64,000 bases of DNA from VXPQ01 sp965248175 (GTDB lineage: Bacteria > Bacteroidota > Rhodothermia > Rhodothermales > VXPQ01), in assembly GCA_965248175.1 (NCBI GenBank), contig OZ252093.1:124001-188000 (forward strand). Direction: 5' to 3'. This document shows, in pieces, positions 8,496 to 17,960 of the stretch. The position numbers and the translations under genes were made by a program. The notes under the pieces are model-generated. The model saw nothing but the letters and a program-made list of their open reading frames with translations. It was not told the origin of the DNA and ran no database searches. Each line of letters opens with the position of its first letter. The stretch's first letter is position 1.

Positions 8496-9929
8496 GTGTG
8501 CGCAAATCCCTACTTTTCCATCTGTTATCAGGAACTTGCCGCCCCTCCGTTGGACCCTGACACTGCTTCGTTATTCATTCTCCTGCAGAATGCGCCCGCA
8601 TCGCTGAGCGGGGCATTCGTGGCCGCCTGTGTAATCGCGCTGCTCGCACTCCTCCTGATGTCAGCGATCTTCTCCGGTTCGGAGGTGGCGCTTTTTTCGC
8701 TCACCGGTTCGGCGAAGGCATCTCTTGCGGAAGCAGGCGACCGCGCGTCGAGGCGGGTGCTGAAACTTCTCGAACGCCCCCGGCGGCTGCTCATCACGAT
8801 TCTGATCCTGAACACGGGAGCGAACGTGGCCGCCGCCATCGTAGCCGCCCTGCTGACCGCCAGGATCGCAGAGGCAATGGACTGGAATCCCGCCGTCACG
8901 GTCGTTCTGGAAATCGTGGTGCTGACCTTCATCATCCTCGTCATGAGCGAAATCACGCCGAAGTTGCTCGCGGTACGCTATGCCGGGGCCTTCAGCCGGG
9001 CCGTTTCCGGACCGCTGGCGGCGCTGCATCGCATCCTTTATCCCCTGTCCGACTTCCTGGCCCGTTCGACACGATTCATGCACGAGCGCCTCGAAACCGA
9101 AGGAACGCGCATTTCCCCGGAAGACCTGAAAACGCTCGCCGATGTGGGAGAAGCGCACGGCACCCTCGAAGAAGAAGAAAAAGAACTCATTTACTCGATC
9201 GTGGAGTTCGGAGAAACGTCCGTCCGGGAAATCATGGTGAGCCGCCTCGATATCGTGGCGCTTCCGGTGACCGCCGACATCGGCGAAGCACTCGAATTGA
9301 TCCGAAACACAGGGCATTCACGCATTCCGCTGTACGCCGATCACCTCGACAACATGCTGGGCATCGTGTACGCCAAGGACTTACTTCCCTACCTGCTGGG
9401 CGCTAACGGAGATGCATCCCTCGACTGGATGGAAGTGGCTCGACCAGCCATTTTCGTGCCTCCGGGCAAGAAGCTGGACGATCTGCTCAAGGATCTGCAA
9501 GCGAAAAAAACCCATATGGCCGTGGTCGTCGACGAATACGGAGGCACGGCGGGACTGGTCACGCTCGAAGACATACTGGAAGAAATCGTAGGGGAAATCC
9601 GCGACGAGCACGACGAAAGCGAAGAGCAACTCTACGAGCGTCTCGACGACGCTACGTACCTGTTCGATGCGCGCATCGATCTTGATGACGTGAACGAACT
9701 GCTCGGCGCCTCGCTCGACACCGAAGCATACGATTTTGAAACGCTCGGAGGGCTGATCTTCCACGAGATGGGAGCGATCCCGGAGAAAGACAACACGATG
9801 GAAATCGAGGGCCTCGTCATGCGGGTCGTAACGATCGAGAACAACCGGATAGGCCGCGTACATGTGCGGCGCGCTCCGCTTTCCAACAAGCGGAAAAGCG
9901 ATGCAAATGCACCCGACAGTTCGGCTTGA
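8496..9929 (+). CDS. CNNM/HlyC-CorC family membrane protein with CBS pair
   Basis: Domains in order: DUF21/CNNM transmembrane region with four hydrophobic segments (residues about 40-190, including AIFSGSEVALFSL and VMSEITPKLLAV), a CBS pair (about 225-355, with VREIMVSRLDIVALP and HMAVVVDEYGGTAGLVTLED), and a C-terminal CorC_HlyC domain (about 375-460). Family members are proposed Mg2+/Co2+ exporters or regulators of ion transport in the inner membrane; the old name hemolysin is misleading. Length (477 aa) is normal. The frame opens with a GTG at 8496; a TTG at LDPDTASLF is another possible start. Confidence 0.9.
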   Translation: MCANPYFSICYQELAAPPLDPDTASLFILLQNAPASLSGAFVAACVIALLALLLMSAIFSGSEVALFSLTGSAKASLAEAGDRASRRVLKLLERPRRLLITILILNTGANVAAAIVAALLTARIAEAMDWNPAVTVVLEIVVLTFIILVMSEITPKLLAVRYAGAFSRAVSGPLAALHRILYPLSDFLARSTRFMHERLETEGTRISPEDLKTLADVGEAHGTLEEEEKELIYSIVEFGETSVREIMVSRLDIVALPVTADIGEALELIRNTGHSRIPLYADHLDNMLGIVYAKDLLPYLLGANGDASLDWMEVARPAIFVPPGKKLDDLLKDLQAKKTHMAVVVDEYGGTAGLVTLEDILEEIVGEIRDEHDESEEQLYERLDDATYLFDARIDLDDVNELLGASLDTEAYDFETLGGLIFHEMGAIPEKDNTMEIEGLVMRVVTIENNRIGRVHVRRAPLSNKRKSDANAPDSSA

Positions 9930-10003
9930 GTCCATTGTATAAGGCACAGGAATTTCCTACCTTTATACCAGGCACAGGCCTCCCATCAATTAACTGGAGC
10001 CGA

Positions 10004-11485
10004 ATGCGTCAAATACGAGAGTATTGCGGCATCTTCGGGATATTCAACGCCGAGGATGCGGCGCGGCATACGTACTACGGATTGCACGCCCTCCAGCACC
10101 GCGGCCAGGAGTCGTCGGGAATCGTCACCTCTACCTACGACGAAACGAAACAGCGCCCCGTCATGCAGGCCCACCGGGGCCGGGGACTGGTGCTGGATGT
10201 TTTTTCCGATCAGTCTCTCTTCGAGACCAAACTGCTGGGCAACGCCGCCATCGGGCACAACCGGTATTCTACAACGGGCGCCTCGGACAACAAGGCGAAC
10301 ATCCAACCGTTTGTTGTGCATTACAAAGACGGCAACCTCGCCATTGCGCATAACGGCAACCTCTCGAATGCCCGCGAGTTGCGCCAGTCCTTCAGCGACC
10401 AGGGGACCTTGTTCCAGACGACCAGCGATACGGAACTGGTCCTCCATCTCATCGCACAAAGCCGGCGAAGCAAGCAGATCAACCAGATCAGGGACGCACT
10501 CAGCCAACTGGAAGGGGCGTTTTCGCTCGTTATCCTTACGGACGAAAGCCTCATCGCCATTCGCGACCCGAGCGGATTTCGTCCGTTGTCGCTGGGGCGC
10601 CTGAACGAAGCCTCCTGGTGCGTAGCCAGCGAAACCTGCGCCTTCGATCTTATAGGAGCCGAATACGTGCGCGACGTGGAACCCGGGGAAATCCTGGTGA
10701 TCGACCGGGAAGGGGTCGAAACGGGTTCGTTCCGGAGTTTCCAGTTGGCCCGGTCGCACGAAATCAGCCAGTGCGTCTTCGAATACGTATATTTCTCGCG
10801 CCCGGATTCGCGGATCTACGGGGAGATGGTGGACAAGGTGCGCCGGCAGATCGGCAAGCAACTGGCGCGCGAGGCGCCGGTCCCGTCCGTAAGAAAAGGA
10901 AACAAGCTCCCCATTGTCATCTCCGTGCCCGACTCGTCCAACACGAGCGCACTGGGGTATGTGAGCGAATGCCACAAACTGGGTTTTTCGAGCAAATTCG
11001 AGATCGGCCTCATTCGCAACCACTATGTGGGGCGCACGTTCATTGCCCCCGGACAGGACCGGCGGGAAATGCGGGTACGCTGCAAGTTCAACACGGTGGA
11101 AGGCGTACTCAAGGATCGCATTGTCGTCATCGTGGACGACTCCATTGTGCGCGGCACGACGGCCCGGTACATCGTCGACATGATCCGCAAGGCGGGCGCG
11201 CGGGAAGTGCATTTCCGGGTGGCGTCCCCTCCCGTAATCAATCCATGCTACTACGGCATGGATTTCCCCAGCCACGGCGAATTGTTTGCGCACGAGTTCA
11301 GTTCCGACGAAGAGCGCGCAAAATGGCTCTGCGTGGATTCGCTGGCCTACCTCTCCGTGGAAGGATTGATGAAGGCCGTGCATAGCGCCAACCGGAGCGA
11401 AGCGGGCTACTGCAATGCCTGTTTTACAGGAAACTATCCGGTACCGGTACACGCCCCGGTCGCCAAGGAAGAAAACGAGTGGTAA
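10004..11485 (+). CDS. purF: Amidophosphoribosyltransferase
   Basis: First step of de novo purine synthesis, making 5-phosphoribosylamine from PRPP and glutamine. The protein starts MRQIREYCGIFGI: a 7-residue propeptide precedes the catalytic Cys that must become N-terminal, so ATG 10004 is preferred over upstream possibilities. The glutaminase half (to about residue 260) has LQHRGQESSG. The phosphoribosyltransferase half has the PRPP loop VVIVDDSIVRGTTAR. Cysteines in ISQCVFEY, NPCYYG and GYCNACFTG match the four Fe-S ligands of the Bacillus-type enzyme, so an oxygen-sensitive cluster is expected. It is 493 aa, a normal length. Confidence 0.97.
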   Translation: MRQIREYCGIFGIFNAEDAARHTYYGLHALQHRGQESSGIVTSTYDETKQRPVMQAHRGRGLVLDVFSDQSLFETKLLGNAAIGHNRYSTTGASDNKANIQPFVVHYKDGNLAIAHNGNLSNARELRQSFSDQGTLFQTTSDTELVLHLIAQSRRSKQINQIRDALSQLEGAFSLVILTDESLIAIRDPSGFRPLSLGRLNEASWCVASETCAFDLIGAEYVRDVEPGEILVIDREGVETGSFRSFQLARSHEISQCVFEYVYFSRPDSRIYGEMVDKVRRQIGKQLAREAPVPSVRKGNKLPIVISVPDSSNTSALGYVSECHKLGFSSKFEIGLIRNHYVGRTFIAPGQDRREMRVRCKFNTVEGVLKDRIVVIVDDSIVRGTTARYIVDMIRKAGAREVHFRVASPPVINPCYYGMDFPSHGELFAHEFSSDEERAKWLCVDSLAYLSVEGLMKAVHSANRSEAGYCNACFTGNYPVPVHAPVAKEENEW

Positions 11486-11581
11486 CGCATTACGTATTTT
11501 TGACGAATTGCGCACCTTTTATCGGGTGATTGCGCGCCTCGCCGCCCGGAATAATATCCCGCATCGAATCTCTGCGCGTCG

Positions 11582-14194
11582 ATGTTCTCCTCTCTGCTCC
11601 GCCGACGAACCCTGACGGTTGCCGCCGTGCTGGCGGTAGGCGTCATCGCCCTGTGGGCGTCCAGGGCCGGTGGAAGCGAGGTGGATTTCAACGAGGACAT
11701 CCGCCCGATCCTCAACGAAAACTGCGTAACATGCCACGGCGGTGTACGGCAGCAGGCCGAGTTGAGCCTTCTCTTTCGCGACGATGCGCTCCAGCCCACT
11801 GAATCGGGGAAACACGCGATCGTACCGGGCCGGTCGGGGAAAAGTGAGCTCATTCGACGGGTCACGCATACCGATCCCGACGAGCGTATGCCTGCCGAAG
11901 GACCAGCGCTCAGTAACAAGGAAATCGACCTGCTGAAACGCTGGATCGACGAAGGAGCCGCCTGGGAGCCCCATTGGGCCTACGTGGCGCCGGAAACGCC
12001 GGATGTCCCGGAGGTATCCGATCCCGCATGGCCGAACAACGACATCGACCGCTTCGTGCTGGCCCGGCTGGACCGGGAAAACCTGCGCCCGTCGCCGGAG
12101 GCGGATTGCACCGTGCTGCTGCGGCGCGTGAGCCTCGACCTGACAGGGCTTCCGCCATCTCCGGAAGACACGGACGCCTTCTGTGCAGACCCGTCCGACA
12201 TGCAATATGAAGAGGCGGTAAACAAGCTGCTCGCCTCCCCGCGGTTCGGGGAACGATGGGCGGGATACTGGCTCGATCTGGCCCGCTATGCCGACTCGAA
12301 CGGATACGAAAAAGACACGCCCCGTTCGATCTGGAAATACCGCAACTGGGTGATCGAGGCATTCAACGAGGACATACCGTTCGACCGGTTCTCGACGGAG
12401 CAACTGGCCGGCGATCTGCTGCCGGACGCCGATACGAAGCAGCTCATCGCCACGGCGTTCCACCGGAACACGATGACCAATACGGAAGGCGGCACGGACG
12501 ACGAGGAGTTTCGGGTCGCCGCCGTCATGGACCGCCTCAACACCACCTTCGAGGTGTGGCAAGGCACCACGATCGGATGCGTGCAGTGCCACGGGCACCC
12601 GTACGACCCGTTCCGGGGCGAAGAATTTTACGAACTCCTGGCCTTCTTCAACAACACGGCCGATGTGGACCGGGACGACAACGAGCCGAAACTCTACGAG
12701 TTCGACGAACGGCCGGAAGAAGGCCGCCTGCTGATCGCCGAACTGGAGAAGCTGGAGCAGGAAATGCACGAGGCGGTGAATCCCGACGATTTCTCGGCAT
12801 GGACGCAACGCTTCGAGGAATATGCCCGGGATATAGATCGTCCTCCCTTCTTCGAGGGACGCGCGCTGAACCCGCCCGTAATCCGGACGGCGCAGAAAGA
12901 AGCCGACCGGCGCAGCCCGAACGATATCTTCATCCTGCGCAGCCTGTTCATCGACATGGATCCGGCCTTCGAAGCAATGCGTGCGGAACGGTCCCGCCTG
13001 CAGAAAGCCATTGCCGAACTGGGGCCGCTCACGACACCCATCATCAGGGAACTCCCGGCGGCCTCGGCGCGCACCACGCATATATTCGACCGGGGCAACT
13101 GGCTCGTACACAGCGAACAGGTCGATCCCGATGTACCGGATGCGCTGCCGGCCTTTTCGGAGGATGCTCCGAGAAACCGCCTCGGCCTCGCGCAGTGGCT
13201 CTTCGACCCCGCCAACCCACTCACGGCCAGGGTCGTAACGAACCGCTTCTGGGAGCAGCTTTTCGGGGCCGGCATCGTCGAAACGGTCGAAGATTTCGGA
13301 ACGCAGGGCGAACCGCCCACCCATCCGGAGCTGCTGGACGTCCTTGCCCTGCAATTCTCGCAGGACTTCGAGTGGAGCGTAAAGCAGCTACTCAAGGAAA
13401 TCGTAACGAGCGCCACCTACCGCCAGTCGTCGCATGTCTCGCCCGAACTACTCGACATCGATCTGGACAACAAATTGCTTGCCCGGGGGCCGCGTTTCCG
13501 GCTGTCCGCCGAGCAGATCAGGGACCAGTCTCTCGCTGTCAGCGGGCTGCTCAGCGACAAGATGCTGGGGCCCAGCGTGTTTCCCCCGCAACCGCCGGGT
13601 CTCTGGACAAATCCGTACAGTGACCTCACGTGGGTAACGAGCGAAGGCGAAGACCGCTACCGGCGCGCCCTGTATACATACTGGCGTCGAACCGTACCGT
13701 ACCCGTCGCTGCTCGCTTTCGACGCCATGAGCCGGGAGTTATGCACCTCCCGGCGCATCCGCACCAATTCGCCGCTGCAATCGCTGGTGACGCTGAACGA
13801 CCCCGTGTATGTCGAAGCGGCCGTGGCGCTCGCCCGCCGTATGCAGGACGAAGGATACGACACGCCCGAAGACCGGCTGCGGCAGGGATATCGCCTTGCG
13901 CTGCAACGGGATCCACCTGAGGAAGCACTGCAGCATCTGGTAACCCTGTACGAAACGGCGCTGGCCGACTACCGGCAACGTCCGGAAGCCGCCGCCGCAC
14001 TCGTTCACATCAAGGAGAACGCCTTCGCCGGATACGAAGAGGCGGAACAAACGGACTACGGCTCCGAACCGGCATATGTAGTGCCCAACCCGGCCTCCCC
14101 ATCGGCGACGGGGTCCGCTTCGCCGGAAGAAGGCGCCCTTGCCGTCGCAGCGAACGCTATCCTCAATCTCGACGCCTTCCTGACGAAAGAATAG
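11582..14194 (+). CDS. PSCyt1-PSCyt2-PSD1 (DUF1549/DUF1553) secreted cytochrome-like protein
   Basis: An 870-residue protein with an N-terminal hydrophobic leader (about residues 8-28). A planctomycete-type cytochrome C domain follows with heme motif CVTCH near residue 44, then DUF1549 (WPNNDIDRFVLARLD and on) with a second CVQCH motif near 337, and DUF1553 in the C-terminal half (NPLTARVVTNRFWEQLFG and NSPLQSLVTLNDP). It stops 2 bases before a DUF1501 gene, the standard pairing. These pairs are abundant in Planctomycetes and marine Rhodothermota, and are suspected to act in periplasmic oxidation or breakdown of complex carbohydrates; no reaction is proven for this branch. Confidence 0.92.
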   Translation: MFSSLLRRRTLTVAAVLAVGVIALWASRAGGSEVDFNEDIRPILNENCVTCHGGVRQQAELSLLFRDDALQPTESGKHAIVPGRSGKSELIRRVTHTDPDERMPAEGPALSNKEIDLLKRWIDEGAAWEPHWAYVAPETPDVPEVSDPAWPNNDIDRFVLARLDRENLRPSPEADCTVLLRRVSLDLTGLPPSPEDTDAFCADPSDMQYEEAVNKLLASPRFGERWAGYWLDLARYADSNGYEKDTPRSIWKYRNWVIEAFNEDIPFDRFSTEQLAGDLLPDADTKQLIATAFHRNTMTNTEGGTDDEEFRVAAVMDRLNTTFEVWQGTTIGCVQCHGHPYDPFRGEEFYELLAFFNNTADVDRDDNEPKLYEFDERPEEGRLLIAELEKLEQEMHEAVNPDDFSAWTQRFEEYARDIDRPPFFEGRALNPPVIRTAQKEADRRSPNDIFILRSLFIDMDPAFEAMRAERSRLQKAIAELGPLTTPIIRELPAASARTTHIFDRGNWLVHSEQVDPDVPDALPAFSEDAPRNRLGLAQWLFDPANPLTARVVTNRFWEQLFGAGIVETVEDFGTQGEPPTHPELLDVLALQFSQDFEWSVKQLLKEIVTSATYRQSSHVSPELLDIDLDNKLLARGPRFRLSAEQIRDQSLAVSGLLSDKMLGPSVFPPQPPGLWTNPYSDLTWVTSEGEDRYRRALYTYWRRTVPYPSLLAFDAMSRELCTSRRIRTNSPLQSLVTLNDPVYVEAAVALARRMQDEGYDTPEDRLRQGYRLALQRDPPEEALQHLVTLYETALADYRQRPEAAAALVHIKENAFAGYEEAEQTDYGSEPAYVVPNPASPSATGSASPEEGALAVAANAILNLDAFLTKE

Positions 14195-14196
14195 CC

Positions 14197-15666
14197 ATGA
14201 CCGATGCAGCGTACAGGGAGCGGCGTCTTGACGCTCTCCACCGGATCACCCGGCGTCACTTTCTGAAAACCGCCGCCGCAGGCTTTGGGGGGCTGGCCTT
14301 ACCAACCCTCGCCGGGTGCGGCGCCGCCGATTCCGCGATCCGGGGCGCTACAAGCAGTGTCCGGGGGCTCCACTTCGCCCCGCGCGCAAAGCGGGTCATT
14401 TTCCTGCATATGGCCGGCGCGCCGTCCCAGCTCGAATTGTTCGACTACAAACCCGAACTGCACCGCTTGAATGGGCAGTTGTGCCCGGAATCCCTGCTGG
14501 AAGGCAGGTTCTTCCCCTTCATCAAGGGAACGCCGAAGATGCTGGGACCGCAGGCCACGTTTGCGCAGCGCGGGGAAAGCGGCGCATGGGTCTCGGACAT
14601 GCTCCCGCACTTCGCAGAGGCGGCCGACGAGGTTACTTTCCTCAAGGCGATGCACACGGATGAATTCAACCATGCGCCGGCGCAACTCCTGTTGCACACG
14701 GGACACGCCCGTCCGGGGCGGCCCAGCATGGGGTCCTGGGCAATCTACGGGCTCGGCTCGGAGAACCAGAACCTGCCGGGCTTCATCGTGCTGCTTTCCG
14801 GGGGCAAGCAGCCCGACGGCGGGCGCAGCGTATTCGGCAGCGGCTTTTTGCCCGCCCTGTACGAGGGCGTACAGTGCCGCTCGCACGGCGATCCGGTGCT
14901 CTATGTGGGCAATCCGCAGGGTATGAGCCGCGAACTGCGCAAAAAGTCCATTGAAACGATCAACGCCATCAACCAACGGGATTACGAGGAAGCCGGCGAC
15001 CCCGAAACGCTGTCGCGCATGGCCCAGTACGAAATGGCCTTCCGTATGCAGATGTCCGTACCGGAAGCAATGGACATCGAGGAGGAGCCGCAGTGGGTCC
15101 ACGACATGTACGGCACGAAACCCGGCGCGGTCTCTTATGCGAACAATTGCCTGCTGGCGCGCCGGCTGGTGGAACGGGGCGTGCGTTTCGTGCAGCTGTT
15201 TCACTGGGGGTGGGATGCGCACGGCGCCAGTGCAGAGGAAGCGCTCAACATCGGTTTCAAGGAGCGCTGCGAAGAAACGGACCGGGCCACGACCGCCCTC
15301 CTGATGGACCTCAAGCAGCGAGGCCTCCTGGACGATACCCTCCTGGTATGGGGCGGCGAGTTTGGGCGCACGCCGATGCTGGAGAACCGCACCGGCGACG
15401 ACAATCCCTTCGTGGGCCGCGATCACCACACGGACGTGTACACCATGTGGGTAGCGGGCGGCGGCGTCAAGCGCGGGTTCACCTTCGGCGAAACGGATGA
15501 GATCGGGTACTCGGCCGTGAGAGATCGCGTACACATCCATGACCTGCAGGCAACCATTCTGCACCTGCTGGGCATGGATCACGAGCGGCTGATCTACAAA
15601 CACCAGGGGCGGGACTACCGCCTCACGGACGTACACGGGAAAGTAGTGCGGCAGATCCTGGCGTAA
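14197..15666 (+). CDS. DUF1501 domain protein with Tat signal
   Basis: The N-terminus has a twin-arginine leader (RRHFLKTAAAGFGG near residues 20-33) followed by a possible lipobox, LAGC. The rest is a DUF1501 fold related to alkaline phosphatase/sulfatase: HMAGAPSQLELFDYKP, QLFHWGWDAHG, WGGEFGRTPM and GRDHH. The metal-binding His/Asp residues of the superfamily appear to be present. It starts 2 bases after the stop of the PSD1 gene, so translational coupling is likely. Export in folded form via Tat would suit a cofactor-containing periplasmic partner of the PSD1 cytochrome. The substrate is unknown. Confidence 0.92.
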   Translation: MTDAAYRERRLDALHRITRRHFLKTAAAGFGGLALPTLAGCGAADSAIRGATSSVRGLHFAPRAKRVIFLHMAGAPSQLELFDYKPELHRLNGQLCPESLLEGRFFPFIKGTPKMLGPQATFAQRGESGAWVSDMLPHFAEAADEVTFLKAMHTDEFNHAPAQLLLHTGHARPGRPSMGSWAIYGLGSENQNLPGFIVLLSGGKQPDGGRSVFGSGFLPALYEGVQCRSHGDPVLYVGNPQGMSRELRKKSIETINAINQRDYEEAGDPETLSRMAQYEMAFRMQMSVPEAMDIEEEPQWVHDMYGTKPGAVSYANNCLLARRLVERGVRFVQLFHWGWDAHGASAEEALNIGFKERCEETDRATTALLMDLKQRGLLDDTLLVWGGEFGRTPMLENRTGDDNPFVGRDHHTDVYTMWVAGGGVKRGFTFGETDEIGYSAVRDRVHIHDLQATILHLLGMDHERLIYKHQGRDYRLTDVHGKVVRQILA

Positions 15667-15777
15667 GAAGCGCCGCCAACAGAACGGCTTTCGGCCCTCA
15701 TCGACGCATTGGGGAGGCGAAGATCACCGGATCGCACGCACGCGCAGACCCGGCCATTTTTCTGCCATCGGCTCAGC

Positions 15778-16818
15778 ATGAATATCGAAAAAATCTCCCG
15801 CTGGAAACCGCCCCCGGAGTGGTCCCGGATTACCGTGATCGATGCGCATACGGCGGGCGAACCGTTGCGCGTCATCATCGACGGCTACCCTCCCCTCGAG
15901 GGCAATTCCATTCTGGCCCGGCGGCGCCATGCACAACAGCGCCTGGACCATCTACGCCGGGCGCTCATGTGGGAGCCCCGCGGCCATGCGGACATGTACG
16001 GATGCCTGCTTACGGAACCGGTCACGGAGGAAGCGGATTTCGGGGTCCTGTTTCTGCACAACGAAGGCTACAGCACCATGTGCGGCCACGGGATCATTGC
16101 AATAACCAGGGTGGCGCTCGAAACGGGCCTGCTTCCCCGAACCGATCCCGTAACCTGCGTACGTATCGATACCCCGGCAGGCCTGGTTACGGCTTTCGGG
16201 CATTGGGAAAACGGGCAAGTACGACGTGTCTCCTTTGAGAATGTGCCTTCGTATGTAGATCGTCTCGATCAGATGGTGGATGTGCCGGGACTGGGCTCCG
16301 TACGCTACGATCTGGCTTTTGGCGGAGCCTATTATGCTTTTGTCCAGGCGGAAGAAGTCGGTCTCGCCTGCGAGGTGCGCTATACGCCGGAGCTCATTGC
16401 AAAGGGTATGGACATCAAGCGCGCTATCATGGATAGCTGCACCATTCGGCATCCCTTTGAAGAAGACATGGGCTTCCTGTATGGAACGATTTTCATCGGC
16501 CCGGCCCGGCAGGAAGGCTCGCACAGCCGGAACGTGTGTATCTTTGCCGAAGGCGAGGTGGATCGCTCCCCCACAGGTACGGGGATCAGCGCACGAGCTG
16601 CCATTCACCATGCCCGGGGAGAAATTGCGCCGGACGAACCGCTGGTTATCGAAAGTATTATCGGAAGCACGTTTACCGTGTGCATCAAAGCCTCCACAAC
16701 ATTCGGTCCTCACGAGGCGATTATCCCGGAAGTGTCCGGAGAGGCCTATATCACCGGCCACAGCACATTCTGCCTGGACCCCGACGACCCCTTGCGCCAT
16801 GGCTTTTTGCTACGCTGA
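15778..16818 (+). CDS. Trans-3-hydroxy-L-proline dehydratase (proline racemase family)
   Basis: A member of the proline racemase family with TAGEPLRV near the N-terminus, the first catalytic Cys in MCGHG at about residue 102, and DRSPTGTG at 262-269. In racemases and 4-hydroxyproline epimerases the second position is Cys (SPCGTG); Thr here (residue 266) is the hallmark of trans-3-hydroxy-L-proline dehydratases, which form delta1-pyrroline-2-carboxylate. The following gene, 16 bases downstream, is an ornithine-cyclodeaminase-family protein whose known relatives reduce that product to L-proline, so the pair forms a two-step pathway. ATG 15778 is supported by homology starting directly after it. 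Confidence 0.92.
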   Translation: MNIEKISRWKPPPEWSRITVIDAHTAGEPLRVIIDGYPPLEGNSILARRRHAQQRLDHLRRALMWEPRGHADMYGCLLTEPVTEEADFGVLFLHNEGYSTMCGHGIIAITRVALETGLLPRTDPVTCVRIDTPAGLVTAFGHWENGQVRRVSFENVPSYVDRLDQMVDVPGLGSVRYDLAFGGAYYAFVQAEEVGLACEVRYTPELIAKGMDIKRAIMDSCTIRHPFEEDMGFLYGTIFIGPARQEGSHSRNVCIFAEGEVDRSPTGTGISARAAIHHARGEIAPDEPLVIESIIGSTFTVCIKASTTFGPHEAIIPEVSGEAYITGHSTFCLDPDDPLRHGFLLR

Positions 16819-16834
16819 CTAACCTGCGCCCCGC

Positions 16835-17818
16835 ATGTCCCGGATTCGTCTATTGTCTTGCGAGGATGTCCGGCAAGCGCTGGATATGCACACCGCCATT
16901 GCGCGCATGAGAGAGGCCTATGCCGCCTTGTCCGGCGGTCGCGCCACAGTGCTTGTACGTGAGAGCCTGTCCATCCCTGAAAACAAGGGGCAGGTCCTGA
17001 TCATGCCGGCCTGGTTGCCGCATACCGGGATGGTCAGTGTTAAAATCGTATCGGCCTATCCGGAGAATCCGGCCCGGCAGTTGCCCTTCATCCAGGCCCT
17101 CGTCGTAGTGCTGGATGCAACAGACGGCCGCCCTCTCGCCATAATGGATGGGGAATGTCTTACGGCGCTACGGACCGGAGCCGGAGCAGGGCTGGCCACG
17201 GATTTGCTCGCGAGAAAGGACGCCGAGGTCGCGGCCATTTTTGGCCCTGGCGTACAGGGACGGACGCAACTGGAAGCCGTATGCGCCGTGCGCGACATTC
17301 GGCGTACGTACGTTTTCGGAAGGACCCCCGAAAAAACCGAGGCATTCGCTCACGAAATGACGGCGCTGCTGAACCATGAGGTGCTCCCGGCCACCGGACC
17401 GGCGCAGCTACGCGAGGCAGATATCGTATGTACCGCCACCACGTCGCACACTCCGGTTTTTGCGCACGCGGATGTAGCCCCCGGCACACACATCAACGGC
17501 GTGGGCTCTTTCCGCCCCGACATGGCCGAAATTCCCGTGGAAACAATACAGGCGGCCAAGGTCGTCGTGGATCAGCGCGCAGCCTGTCTGGCCGAAGCGG
17601 GAGATATCATACAGCCCCTGAACCAGAAACTCATCGACGAAAACCATATCTACAGCGAGATAGGCGAAATCGTCTCAGGGGGCGTGGCGGGGCGAACCTC
17701 ACCGGACGAAATCACCTTGTTCAAGTCGGTGGGCAATGCCGCGCAGGCTCTGGCCGCAGCCGCGCATATAGTCAGAGAAGCGGAAAGGTGCGGTATGGGG
17801 GTGGAGGTGGAATTGTGA
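16835..17818 (+). CDS. Delta1-pyrroline-2-carboxylate reductase / ornithine cyclodeaminase-mu-crystallin family
   Basis: A 327-residue protein. The Rossmann nucleotide-binding loop IFGPGVQGRTQ lies near residues 131-141, preceded by the family segment TALRTGAGAGLATDLLAR. GVGSFRPDMAEIP is the usual C-terminal lobe signature. The family includes ornithine cyclodeaminases, alanine dehydrogenases and NAD(P)H-dependent reductases of delta1-pyrroline-2-carboxylate. Because it directly follows the trans-3-hydroxy-L-proline dehydratase gene, the reductase activity giving L-proline is the best guess. No strong terminator is visible after the gene. Confidence 0.87.
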   Translation: MSRIRLLSCEDVRQALDMHTAIARMREAYAALSGGRATVLVRESLSIPENKGQVLIMPAWLPHTGMVSVKIVSAYPENPARQLPFIQALVVVLDATDGRPLAIMDGECLTALRTGAGAGLATDLLARKDAEVAAIFGPGVQGRTQLEAVCAVRDIRRTYVFGRTPEKTEAFAHEMTALLNHEVLPATGPAQLREADIVCTATTSHTPVFAHADVAPGTHINGVGSFRPDMAEIPVETIQAAKVVVDQRAACLAEAGDIIQPLNQKLIDENHIYSEIGEIVSGGVAGRTSPDEITLFKSVGNAAQALAAAAHIVREAERCGMGVEVEL

Positions 17819-17960
17819 GGGGGAGGCGCAGAATGATTTTGTTACTGTGGCTGATGCAGGAACACGCCCTATCCTCTTGCTACTTTTTGAATTCTGAAAG
17901 GACCTCATTTACCCATTCATTTTCTTTTTCGCCGTTTTGCCAGCCTCATGCCGTTCAGGT

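Noticed and set aside
9930..10003. Purine riboswitch or PurR box before purF
   Set aside because: The leader is short and shows neither the three-helix junction nor a recognisable operator.
11519..13354. A 611-residue open frame antisense to the PSD1 gene
   Set aside because: No domain, no ribosome site, and composition (Arg, Val, Gly, Phe) expected from the complement of the real gene with two heme motifs.
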